This document shows, piece by piece, positions 1 to 6,905 of a stretch of DNA of 64,000 nt (its first letter is position 1; the number at the start of each line of letters is the position of its first letter). Below the pieces are notes generated by a model. That model did not search any database. It was given only the letters and a program-made list of their open reading frames with translations, and was not told the origin of the DNA. The stretch covers positions 1 to 64,000 of the forward strand of contig JAAYUF010000113.1 in assembly GCA_012517815.1 (NCBI GenBank), written 5' to 3'. Made by a program: the position numbers and the translations under genes. The stretch is from Clostridiales bacterium. GTDB lineage: Bacteria; Bacillota; Clostridia; Christensenellales; Aristaeellaceae.

Positions 1-500
1 CCCCGACCGCCACCCCGACGGCAACACCGACCGCGACGCCGACCGCCACCCCGACGGCAACGCCGACCGCGACGCCGACCCCCAAGCCGACGGCGACCCC
101 GACGCCCAAGCCCACCCCGACCGCCGCGCCCACCGCGACGCCGACCGCGAAACCGACCGCGACGCCCACCGCCAAGCCCACCGCCACCCCGACCGCCAAG
201 CCCACCGCGACGCCTACGGCCAAGCCCACCGCTACGGCGGCGGCCCTCCTGCCAGGCGCGACCGAGCCCAAAGTGTTCACCGCCGCGGAACTGGCCAAGT
301 ATGACGGCCTCAACGGCAACCCGGCCTATGTGGCCGTAGACGGCATCGTGTACGACGTCAGCGCCGTGCCCCAGTGGAGCAACGGCTCCCACGCGGGCGG
401 CACCCTCCGCGCCGGGCTGGACCAGACCGACGCGCTCGCCCGCTCGCCGCACGGCGCAAAGAACCTGGTCGGCCTGCCCGTCGTCGGCGTTTATCAGTAA
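1..500 (+). CDS. Cytochrome b5-like heme-binding domain protein with Pro/Thr/Ala/Lys repeat linker (5' truncated by window)
   Basis: The frame is open to the left edge (codons start at base 3), so the N-terminus lies outside the window and the ATG/GTG at 273 is not a real start. The visible part begins with about 85 residues of [12 protein letters not shown] repeats, a typical extended linker of a cell-surface protein. A C-terminal domain of about 75 residues follows, beginning [11 protein letters not shown]. It matches the small cytochrome b5-like heme/steroid-binding family (COG4892 type): two conserved histidines, in SHAGG and SPHG, would be the axial heme ligands, and the domain ends in LPVVGVY. 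It probably acts as an extracytoplasmic electron carrier. The next gene starts 18 bp downstream behind its own AGGAGG site and encodes a histidine-containing membrane protein, suggesting a two-gene redox unit. The domain call is firm. The full length and any signal peptide cannot be seen. Confidence 0.85.
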   Translation, partial: PTATPTATPTATPTATPTATPTATPTPKPTATPTPKPTPTAAPTATPTAKPTATPTAKPTATPTAKPTATPTAKPTATAAALLPGATEPKVFTAAELAKYDGLNGNPAYVAVDGIVYDVSAVPQWSNGSHAGGTLRAGLDQTDALARSPHGAKNLVGLPVVGVYQ

Positions 501-518
501 CGCCGCAGGAGGTAACGC

Positions 519-1004
519 ATGAAGTTTCTCAAAACGGATTTCGGCAAGGTTCACCTTGCCGTGATGCTGTTGGGCGTGATCAACGTCGGCTTGGCGATCG
601 CCCTGAAGCTCCAGCTGGTTCCCTACGCCGTGGCTCTCCCCCTGCACCAGTGGAGCGGGATGCTGCTGCTGCCGACGCTTCTGGTATTGCCCGCGCTGTT
701 CAAGCGCCGCAGGAATCTCTACGCCGCGCTGAAAACCCGCGTGCTGATCCAGCGGCGCGATGTGAAGGCCGGAAAAACCGCGATGATCCTCGCCAAAGCG
801 GTGATCCTGCTGATGCTGCTGGGCTTCCTGATGCAGACGGTATCGGCCATTCTGATGAAAACCGGCCTGTCCGGCAGGATGTATCCGGCGGTGGACGTCT
901 ATTCGCTGCACACCGGGATGATCTACGTGATGCCGGCGCTGGTGGTGCTGCACGCGATCTTCATCCTGCTGGCCACGCGCCGGTCCGCCGCCGCGAAGCG
1001 GTAG
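519..1004 (+). CDS. Small four-helix membrane protein with paired histidines, possible b-type cytochrome
   Basis: 161 residues with four hydrophobic segments at about 11-30, 42-62, 88-112 and 130-152. Each helix carries or abuts one histidine: His12, His43 (LHQWSG), His131 (LHTGM) and His145 (LHAIF). Four helices with four membrane histidines is the usual pattern of small di-heme membrane cytochromes such as b561-like and DUF4405-like proteins. Heme binding is inferred, not shown. It begins at ATG behind AGGAGG and lies 18 bp after the cytochrome b5-like gene, so the two are probably co-transcribed. A plausible role is passing electrons across the membrane to or from the secreted b5-like domain. 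The cytoplasmic loop between helices 2 and 3 is rich in Arg/Lys, consistent with the positive-inside rule. Confidence 0.7.
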   Translation: MKFLKTDFGKVHLAVMLLGVINVGLAIALKLQLVPYAVALPLHQWSGMLLLPTLLVLPALFKRRRNLYAALKTRVLIQRRDVKAGKTAMILAKAVILLMLLGFLMQTVSAILMKTGLSGRMYPAVDVYSLHTGMIYVMPALVVLHAIFILLATRRSAAAKR

Positions 1005-1037
1005 CGGACGCGCAACGGACCGTTACGGATACGCAAG

Positions 1038-1070
1038 CAGGGGTGGGAACCGACGGTTCCCGCCCCTGTT
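1038..1070 (+). terminator. Strong hairpin downstream of the membrane cytochrome-like gene
   Basis: CAGGGG-T-GGGAACC and its complement enclose a 3-base loop (about 14 bp with one G-T pair). It lies 34 bp past the stop codon, between two convergent genes. The T tract after it is weak (TTGGATATTCT), so termination strength is uncertain. Confidence 0.55.
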
Positions 1071-1159
1071 GGATATTCTCCCCGCCGCGTCGGGCAGGGA
1101 ATCGCGGTTACCACAGCGCGCTGCGGCTCCGGGCCGCGCTCCGGCCCGGGGAGGCGCGC

Positions 1160-1864
1160 TCAGTCTTCCCAGAGGTTGTCGGACAGCCGGTAATACGCCT
1201 GGATATCGGCGTAGCGCAGCTGCGCCTCAAAGTGATCGCTCCCGCTGGCGTGCACGGCCGGCAGGCTCAGCACCAGCCCGTCCGGCTTGAGGAAGCAGGC
1301 GATCTGGCCCGCCATGCCGAACGGATCGTAGCTTTGCAGGCCCGAAACCTGCAGGGCCAGCGCGTCCGCGAAGGTATCCGCGGCGTATGAGGTCACGGGA
1401 TCGCCGGGGAATGCGGCGTGATCAAAAAAGACCTTTTCAAAATCCGCGTTCACCTCGTACAGGTCCGTCAGGGTGACGGGCCGCAGGGTTTCCCGGTCGA
1501 CGTTGAGCGTGAAGAGGTCGTTGTAGGGGTGGATGCTTCCCTCCACGTTGCTGTAGCCCCAGAAAACCATGCTGACCATACGCCGGTTCAGCAGCGTAAC
1601 CGCGCACGCGTACTCGATGGTCACGCCGGCCGTGTCCTCGGGCACCATCGCCTTCACCTGCGCCTCGACCAGCGCGTTGAGCCCGTCCTGATCCGAAAAG
1701 ACGGGGTACGCGATCTGAATCTCCGGCGTTGCGGCGTACACCCGCATTTCATACCCCGACGCCTCCGCGCCGGCCGCCGGGGACGACGCCCGCGCAGGCG
1801 CGCCGCACGCGCCGGTGATCAAGAGAACCCCCGCCAGCAACATCGCAAACCGTTTGCAGTTCAT
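1160..1864 (-). CDS. Lipoprotein with DUF3298/RsiV-like C-terminal domain
   Basis: The ORF track starts at 1894, but the ATG at 1864 is preferred. It gives a typical lipoprotein signal (MNCKRFAMLLAGVLLITGAC, lipobox ITGAC, lipidated Cys20) and follows GAGGAAGG. The mature protein is about 215 residues with a low-complexity Ala/Ser stretch after the Cys. The pattern EGSIHPYNDLFTLNVDRETLRPVTLTDLY resembles the DUF4163/DUF3298 family found in RsiV and PdaC-type cell-envelope proteins (G-x-H-P followed by a D-x-x-T-G/L-x-L-x-D-L-F motif). The function is unknown, and no catalytic residues are obvious. It is convergent with the upstream redox pair and stands alone. Confidence 0.7.
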   Translation of the reverse strand: MNCKRFAMLLAGVLLITGACGAPARASSPAAGAEASGYEMRVYAATPEIQIAYPVFSDQDGLNALVEAQVKAMVPEDTAGVTIEYACAVTLLNRRMVSMVFWGYSNVEGSIHPYNDLFTLNVDRETLRPVTLTDLYEVNADFEKVFFDHAAFPGDPVTSYAADTFADALALQVSGLQSYDPFGMAGQIACFLKPDGLVLSLPAVHASGSDHFEAQLRYADIQAYYRLSDNLWED

Positions 1865-2046
1865 GTAGAGCCCTTCCTCGCCTCGCCCCGGCAACTTGCC
1901 GAAGCGTTGATTCGCACAGTCATGATAACGTTGGAAACGCCCGTTATCTTCCCGCGCGGGCTTGCCCGGCGCGAAAACACGGATAGGGGAAACCCTGATT
2001 CATCCGGGTTTCCGGTTGAATCAGGGGGATACGGCCGGGTTTCCCG

Positions 2047-2099
2047 GCAGTCCGGGGGGGTCGGGAACCAGCCGGTTCCCGACCCCTCGGACTGCCGAA
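2047..2099. repeat. Long palindrome flanking the dispersed element, copy 1
   Basis: CGGCAGTCCG and GGGTCGGGAACC are mirrored by GGTTCCCGACCC and CGGACTGCCG around a short loop, giving an almost perfect stem of more than 20 bp. A related GGGAACC-AACC-GGTTCCC hairpin lies on the other side of the element (about 2264-2290). Confidence 0.75.
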
Positions 2100-2264
2100 A
2101 AGCCCCCGCCGCGGCGGCGTTGGGTCAAGGGTTTCACCCTTGCGGGGTTTGGGGCGAAGCCCCAAAGCCATATGCTGAAGCATTTTACCAAAGCGAGCGA
2201 ACAGCCCGAAGGGCGATGAGGCGAGCGGCACTCCGGATTGCATGGGTTCTTTGACGGCCTGAGG
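2086..2264 (+). repeat. Dispersed 178-bp intergenic element, copy 1
   Basis: Reading 5'->3', this copy contains CTGCCGAAAA, a Pro-codon-like CCCCCGCCGC tract, CCTTGCGGGGTTTGGG, a GCCCCAAAGCCATATG block, AAAGCGAGCGAAC, GGCGATGAGGC, AGCGGCACT and TTGACGGCCTGAGG. A second copy at 17976-18153 shows the same blocks in the same order on the opposite strand and is almost the same length. The ends form short imperfect inverted repeats (CTCGGACTGCC versus GGCCTGAGG). No gene is supported inside it. It is best described as a non-autonomous, MITE- or REP-like repeat. Confidence 0.75.
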
Positions 2265-2515
2265 CTCGGGAACCAACCGGTTCCCAAGCCCGAAACTTTC
2301 GAGAAAATTCACGCGCCTTCGGCCGTGCCCCATGACGCTTCCGGCGCTTGCGCAGGATGGCGGGCGGGTGATACGGGAGCCTCCGGCGGGCAGGAACCTC
2401 CCCACCCGCGTTCCAATCAGGGCGCGCGCTTGCCCGGTTCCTGCGCGGCGCAGGCGGGCGGCGCGCCTCCCCGACCGCTGCGCGTCGGCGGTCCGCAAAC
2501 CCCGCGCGCTGCGCG

Positions 2516-2956
2516 TCAGTCCGTTTCCGGCGGGTAATCCGGCACGTCGTCAAAGCCCTCGGTATATTCGTCCGTCGTGGCCCATTCCTCGTCGCGGCGG
2601 GCGATTTCCTCCGGCGTCAGGCGGTGGGTTTCGCCGCAGACCGCGCAGCGATCCAGCCCGCGATCCACATGCCGCCAGTCATGCGTTTCCTTCTCCTGGC
2701 CGCAGATGCGGCACACCTTTTCGCAGGGGGATTTCACCAGCCACAGGTGATGCGAGTCCCGCTGCGCGCCGCAGCGCTTGCAGCGGCAGTGGTGCCACTC
2801 GCAGGGCACGGTTTCCACAGCGCCGCAGACTTCGCAGGTGTGTTCGCACCGGCCCTCGGCTTCCACCCAGCGGTGGCCTTCGTTGCGGGTCGCGCCGCAG
2901 CGCGCGCAGCGGCAGCCTTCCCAGCGGTGTCCCAGCAGCTTGCAGATCCATCCCAC
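2516..2956 (-). CDS. Cys-rich protein with five zinc-ribbon-like CxxC repeats
   Basis: The GTG at 2956 is chosen because it follows GAGGTGA at the right spacing; the longer track entry (to 3436) runs into tandem repeats. The 146-residue product carries five CxxC knuckles in a row: CRCARCG, CEHTCEVCG, CRCKRCG, CEKVCRICG and CAVCG. They alternate with H-x-W elements (GHRW, GHRW, HLW, HDW) at a spacing of about 24 residues. The last 40 residues are acidic (DEEWATTDEYTEGFDD). The array of CxxC pairs suggests structural zinc sites and a role in protein or nucleic-acid contacts, but I do not recognise a characterised family. A TATACT box at about 2975-2980 would place the transcript start very near the GTG. 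There is no signal peptide. Confidence 0.7.
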   Translation of the reverse strand: MGWICKLLGHRWEGCRCARCGATRNEGHRWVEAEGRCEHTCEVCGAVETVPCEWHHCRCKRCGAQRDSHHLWLVKSPCEKVCRICGQEKETHDWRHVDRGLDRCAVCGETHRLTPEEIARRDEEWATTDEYTEGFDDVPDYPPETD

Positions 2957-3309
2957 GGTTGTCACCTCAGTCGTAGTATATGCGGTTCTTCCGGGCGCGT
3001 GCCGCTTGGGCGCGCGCCGCAGGGTGAAGGTCTTCCTTCGGCGTCGGTCGGCGGGGAAACGCCGGCGGGGCGGTTGCGCTTTGCCGCGGCCCGGCCCGCA
3101 ACCCCGCGCCGGACCGTTCCCCTTCGCGCCGCGCAGGCATCGTCCCGAAGTGAAAATCCGCTTGCCTGCCCGCGCGCGACGGGCAAGCCACCCTCGGGAA
3201 CGCGTGAGGGGGTGCGTTCCGTTGTCTCGCCTCAAGCGGCGTAACCCGCCGGTCTGGGGGGATGCGACGCTGCGGAACGACGGTTTGCCCGCGCCGGACA
3301 GCGCGCACC
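2957..3309. other. GC-rich intergenic stretch without a supported gene
   Basis: Open frames here are antisense or overlapping and have no ribosome-binding site or recognisable product. Apart from the possible TATACT box of the Cys-rich gene I see nothing functional. Confidence 0.5.
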
Positions 3310-3597
3310 GGCGCAGGAGTCGCAACGACTGAGCGCAGGTTGCCACACGACGACGTGCAGGAGTCGGAACGGCTTCCCGCAGGATGCCACACGACGACGC
3401 GCAAGAGTCGAAACGACTTCGCGCAGGTTGCCACACGACTTCGCGCAGGTTGCCAAAGGACGATGCGCGAGATGCGAAATGACTTCACGCAGGATGCCAC
3501 ACGACGACGCGCAGGAGTCGAAACGATTTAGCGCACATTGCCACACGAGGACGCGCAGGAGTCGAAACGGCTTCCCGCAGGTTGCCGCATGATTTTT
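3310..3597. repeat. Tandem array of about 13 degenerate 22-bp units
   Basis: The consensus is near CGCAGGTTGCCACACGACGACG, alternating with a variant CGCAGGAGTCGAAACGACTTC that contains the inverted repeat AGTCG-AAA-CGACT. Units abut with no spacers, so this is a minisatellite and not a CRISPR array. It fills the gap downstream of tsaD. All three minus-strand frames stay open through it, which explains several overlapping ORF-track entries. Confidence 0.85.
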
Positions 3598-3612
3598 CGC
3601 GGCGCGCGGCCG

Positions 3613-4683
3613 TCAGGCGCGCTTCATCGCCAGCGCGAGCGCGGGTTCGGCGTTCAGGCTCAGGGTGGCAATTTCGCCCCGGCGCAGGCGGTAGTAGGCG
3701 GCACTGCCGATCATGGCGGCGTTGTCGGTGCACAGGCTTACCTCCGGCATGCAAAGGCGGAAGCCCTCCCGCGCGGCCAAATCGGTCATCTGCTCCCGCA
3801 GCAGGGCGTTGGCGCTCACCCCGCCCGCCAGGCACAGGGTGGAAAGCCCGCCCTCCCGCATGGCGAGCACGGCTTTTTCACACAGGCTGTCCACGATGGC
3901 CTTCTGGTAGGAGGCCGCCAGATCGGCCCGGGGCAGGGGCTCGCCCTTTTGCTCCAGCTTGTGGCAGGCGTTGACAAACGCGGTCTTGAGCCCGGAAAAG
4001 CTGAAATCGTACCGGCCTTCCGGATTGGGGCGCGGGAGCCGGAGGTACGTGGGATCCCCGTCCCGGGCCAGCTTGCTTAGCATCGGCCCGCCGGGGTAAG
4101 GCACGCCCAGCACGCGCGCGCCCTTGTCAAACGCCTCGCCCGCCGCGTCGTCCACGGTCCTGCCCAGCAGGGTGTACACGCCGTAATCCTCCACCCGCAC
4201 CAGGTGGCTGTGACCGCCGCTGGCGACCAGGCACAGGAAGGGCGGCGTCAGGGCGGGGTCGCTCAGGTAGTTGGCGCTCACGTGGCCCTCGATGTGGTTT
4301 ACCGGGATCAGCGGCAGGCCGGTGGCAAAGCTCAGGCCCTTCATGCAGCTCACGCCCGTCAGCAGCGCGCCCACGAGCCCCGGGCCGTGGGTCACGGCCA
4401 GCGCGTCCACATCGGCAAGGGTCATGCCAGCGTCCTGAAGCGCCAGGTCGATCACGCGGTCGCACGCATCCACATGGGCGCGGCTGGCGATCTCCGGCAC
4501 CACGCCGCCGTAGAGGGCATGCACGTCCACCTGTGAAAACACGATGTTGCTCAGGATCCGTCGGCCGTTTTCCACCACGGCGGCGGCCGTTTCGTCACAG
4601 CTGGTCTCCAGCGCCAGGATGCGAAGGGAAGCCTTGCTCTGCAAGGCTTCCAAATGGCGTTGCCAGGTTTCCGTTACGCTCAT
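3613..4683 (-). CDS. tsaD: tRNA N6-adenosine threonylcarbamoyltransferase TsaD
   Basis: TsaD transfers the threonylcarbamoyl group from TC-AMP to A37 of ANN-decoding tRNAs, working with TsaB and TsaE in the cytoplasm. The 356-residue protein has the full Kae1/TsaD signature: LETSCDET at about 25-32, SRAHVD around His70, NHIEGH with metal ligands His130 and His134, ASGGHSHL, DDAAGEAFDK, AGGVSAN and CTDNAAM with the third metal ligand Asp. The length fits the family, with a short extra N-terminal extension (MSVTETWQRHLEALQ). It is the last gene of the secA-prfB-DUF1461-tsaD run and starts 8 bp after the DUF1461 stop. Its 3' end abuts the 22-bp tandem array. Confidence 0.97.
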   Translation of the reverse strand: MSVTETWQRHLEALQSKASLRILALETSCDETAAAVVENGRRILSNIVFSQVDVHALYGGVVPEIASRAHVDACDRVIDLALQDAGMTLADVDALAVTHGPGLVGALLTGVSCMKGLSFATGLPLIPVNHIEGHVSANYLSDPALTPPFLCLVASGGHSHLVRVEDYGVYTLLGRTVDDAAGEAFDKGARVLGVPYPGGPMLSKLARDGDPTYLRLPRPNPEGRYDFSFSGLKTAFVNACHKLEQKGEPLPRADLAASYQKAIVDSLCEKAVLAMREGGLSTLCLAGGVSANALLREQMTDLAAREGFRLCMPEVSLCTDNAAMIGSAAYYRLRRGEIATLSLNAEPALALAMKRA

Positions 4684-4691
4684 GGATGCCC

Positions 4692-5633
4692 TCAGTCCGA
4701 TGCTTTCCGGGAGGTTTTGGCCCCGCCCGTTTTTTTCGCGGCGGTTTTGCGCGCGGCGGCTTTACCGGCCGCGGCGGTTGTCCTGCGCGCCGCGGTTCGC
4801 CTGCCGGTCGAGCCGGACGATCCGCCGCCCGACGCGCCCTTTTTGCCCAGCAGGTTGGTCAGCAGCCGCGACAGCGGCCAGAGCACCGCCGGCAGCGCCA
4901 GCACGATCGCCGCGCCGATGCCAAACGTGATCGCCACGGGCTTGAGGTAGCTTGCAAACATCGAAACCGGGAACAGCTGCATGATCTCTTCCCCGGCGTC
5001 AAAGATGCCGTCCGGGATCAGCGTGCGGTGCACCCAGTCCCACAGGCCGTCAAAGTTCAGGTAGCCCCACAGGCCCACCCCGGCGATCAGCATGAGCGGG
5101 ATCGCCGCGCCCAGGTAGTAGCCGCCCACCGAGAAGGGCCCCCTGCGCGCGCCCTTGACGCCGACCATCGCGCGGGAAAGCAGCAAGAGCACGATGGCCA
5201 CGCCGGCCAGAAGCACCGCCTTGGCGTTTTCCACCCAGCCCTTCACGGTCGCCATGTGGGCCTTGAAGGTCTCCGGCACGCCGATGCGGTGGTCGCCCAC
5301 CGTAATCGCGGGCTCCCACACGGTTTTGATGCCGGTGAGGTAATCCAGCGTATCGTTGACGAAGGCGTCCGCGTCGCTCTGGCTGATGAGCCCGGCCGCG
5401 ACGACGTGCTGATTGACCGCGTCCCGAAACAGGCTCACGCGGGTGGCGTTATAGGCGATGGAGCCGGCCAGCGCCAGCAGCACCAGCAGGGCGGCCGCAA
5501 TCAGGCAGGTCCAAAACGCGCCGCGTTTCTTTTTCAGGTTGGCTTCGCTGAGCATTTTTCCGGGATCGACCCGATCCCCCAGTTGATCCTTCAGTTCCCC
5601 GGCGATGTTCCCAAGCGCGCCATTGTCCGCCAT
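4692..5633 (-). CDS. DUF1461-family (TIGR01906-like) integral membrane protein with histone-H1-like basic tail
   Basis: 313 residues. Hydrophobic segments lie at about 39-62, 139-160, 172-196 and 235-260. Between helices 3 and 4 lies the stretch WDWVHRTLIPDGIFDAGEEIMQLFPVSMF, which fits the DUF1461 pattern of a conserved aromatic/Asn segment, a Pro-Asp turn and a LxPxxFF element. The function of the family is unknown. The last 55 residues are unusual: a Gly/Ser hinge, then repeated TAARR, KAAARKTAAKK and KTSRKA motifs like eukaryotic H1 or bacterial HU-tail sequences. This tail should lie on the cytoplasmic side and could bind nucleic acid or acidic lipids. It sits between prfB and tsaD with short gaps (38 and 8 bp), so co-transcription is likely. 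Confidence 0.7.
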   Translation of the reverse strand: MADNGALGNIAGELKDQLGDRVDPGKMLSEANLKKKRGAFWTCLIAAALLVLLALAGSIAYNATRVSLFRDAVNQHVVAAGLISQSDADAFVNDTLDYLTGIKTVWEPAITVGDHRIGVPETFKAHMATVKGWVENAKAVLLAGVAIVLLLLSRAMVGVKGARRGPFSVGGYYLGAAIPLMLIAGVGLWGYLNFDGLWDWVHRTLIPDGIFDAGEEIMQLFPVSMFASYLKPVAITFGIGAAIVLALPAVLWPLSRLLTNLLGKKGASGGGSSGSTGRRTAARRTTAAAGKAAARKTAAKKTGGAKTSRKASD

Positions 5634-5671
5634 GCCGCCCGCCCCTTTCCGCCTTTGTCCCGTTCCCAGCC

Positions 5672-6769
5672 TTACTGCATCTTCAGGTAGGCCGTAATGA
5701 AGCCCGAAAGGTTCCCGTCCATCACATCGTCCACGTTGCCGCTTTCAAAGCCCGTGCGGTGGTCCTTGACCATCGTGTAGGGCTGGAACACATAGCTGCG
5801 AATCTGGCTGCCCCACTCGATCTTCTTCATTTCGCCCTTGATATCGGCCATCTGGTCTTCCTTTTCGCGCATGCGAAGCTCCATCAGGCGGCTTTTCAGG
5901 ATGCGCAGGCACACCTCGCGGTTCTGGATCTGGCTGCGCTCGTTCTGGCACTGCGCCACGGTTCCCGTGGGAACGTGCGTCATGCGCACGGCGGAATCGG
6001 TGCGGTTGACGTGCTGGCCGCCCGCGCCGCCCGCGCGGTAGGTATCGATGCGCACTTCCTCCATGTTGACCTCGAACTTGTCGTCCTCCGGGAGGATGGG
6101 GGCCACGTCCAGGGAGCTGAAGCTGGTGTGCCGGCGGGCGTTGGAATCAAACGGGCTGATGCGCACCAGCCGGTGCACGCCGCGCTCGCTGCGCAGGTAG
6201 CCGTAGGCGTTGTCGCCCTCCACCTGAAAGGTGACGCTCTTGAGCCCCGCCTCGTCGCCGTCCAGAATATCGTTGATGGTCACCTTGAAGCCCATGCGCT
6301 CGCAGTAGCGCGTGTACATGCGGTAGAGCATCTGCGTCCAGTCCTGCGCCTCGGTGCCGCCCGCGCCCGCGTGCAGGCTCAGCACGCAGTTGCACTCGTC
6401 GTACTCGCCGCGCATCAGGGTTTGCAGCTCCAGCGCGTCCGAGTCGGCGCGCAGGGCGTCGATCTCGGTTTCGCACTCCGCGGCGATTTCCTCGTCCGGA
6501 TCCTCCTTGAGCAGGGAAAGCATCGCCTCCACGTCGTCGCAGCGGGCGTGCAGCGAGTCCACGTGCTCCAGCTGGTTTTCGATATGGCGCACGCGGCGGG
6601 TGACCGATGTGGAGCGCTCCAGATTCCCCCAGAATTCCGGGGCGTTCATTTCTTCCTTGAGCTCGCCCAGCTCCTCCTGCAAATGCGGCAGGTTGAGCGC
6701 GTCCGCCGCCTTGCCGATGGTATCGCGCAGCGCCGTGAGCTGTTGCTGGTATCGTTCGGTATCGACCAT
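5672..6769 (-). CDS. prfB: Peptide chain release factor 2
   Basis: RF2 recognises UGA and UAA stop codons and triggers peptide release on the ribosome. The ATG at 6769 is chosen: it gives 365 residues, the usual RF2 length, and follows GAGAGG. The track's extra 22 residues have no homologous look. Markers are the SPF anticodon-mimic motif in RISPFDSNARRHTSF and the catalytic GGQ in AGGAGGQHVN. The gene reads in one frame from start to stop: where many prfB genes have the CTTTGA programmed +1 frameshift near codon 25, the sequence here is in-frame, so that autoregulation is absent. It lies 136 bp downstream of secA on the same strand. Confidence 0.96.
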   Translation of the reverse strand: MVDTERYQQQLTALRDTIGKAADALNLPHLQEELGELKEEMNAPEFWGNLERSTSVTRRVRHIENQLEHVDSLHARCDDVEAMLSLLKEDPDEEIAAECETEIDALRADSDALELQTLMRGEYDECNCVLSLHAGAGGTEAQDWTQMLYRMYTRYCERMGFKVTINDILDGDEAGLKSVTFQVEGDNAYGYLRSERGVHRLVRISPFDSNARRHTSFSSLDVAPILPEDDKFEVNMEEVRIDTYRAGGAGGQHVNRTDSAVRMTHVPTGTVAQCQNERSQIQNREVCLRILKSRLMELRMREKEDQMADIKGEMKKIEWGSQIRSYVFQPYTMVKDHRTGFESGNVDDVMDGNLSGFITAYLKMQ

Positions 6770-6905
6770 ACTGCCTCTCTTCTCCCGGATGCGTCCGTCC
6801 GCGCCCCAAAAGGGGCGGGGGCGTTCCTCCGCCATGGTGTTCGCCGCGCGGGGCGCGCCGGCAGGCCCGCGGGCCTCCGGCGGCAGGGTGATGTGCGGCT
6901 CGCTT

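Noticed and set aside
273-500. Separate 75-residue cytochrome b5-like gene starting at GTG 273
   Set aside because: The frame is open upstream through the PTAT/PTAK repeat, there is no ribosome-binding site, and the linker clearly belongs to the same protein.
3310-3597. CRISPR array
   Set aside because: Units abut without unique spacers, are degenerate, and no cas gene is near. It is a minisatellite.
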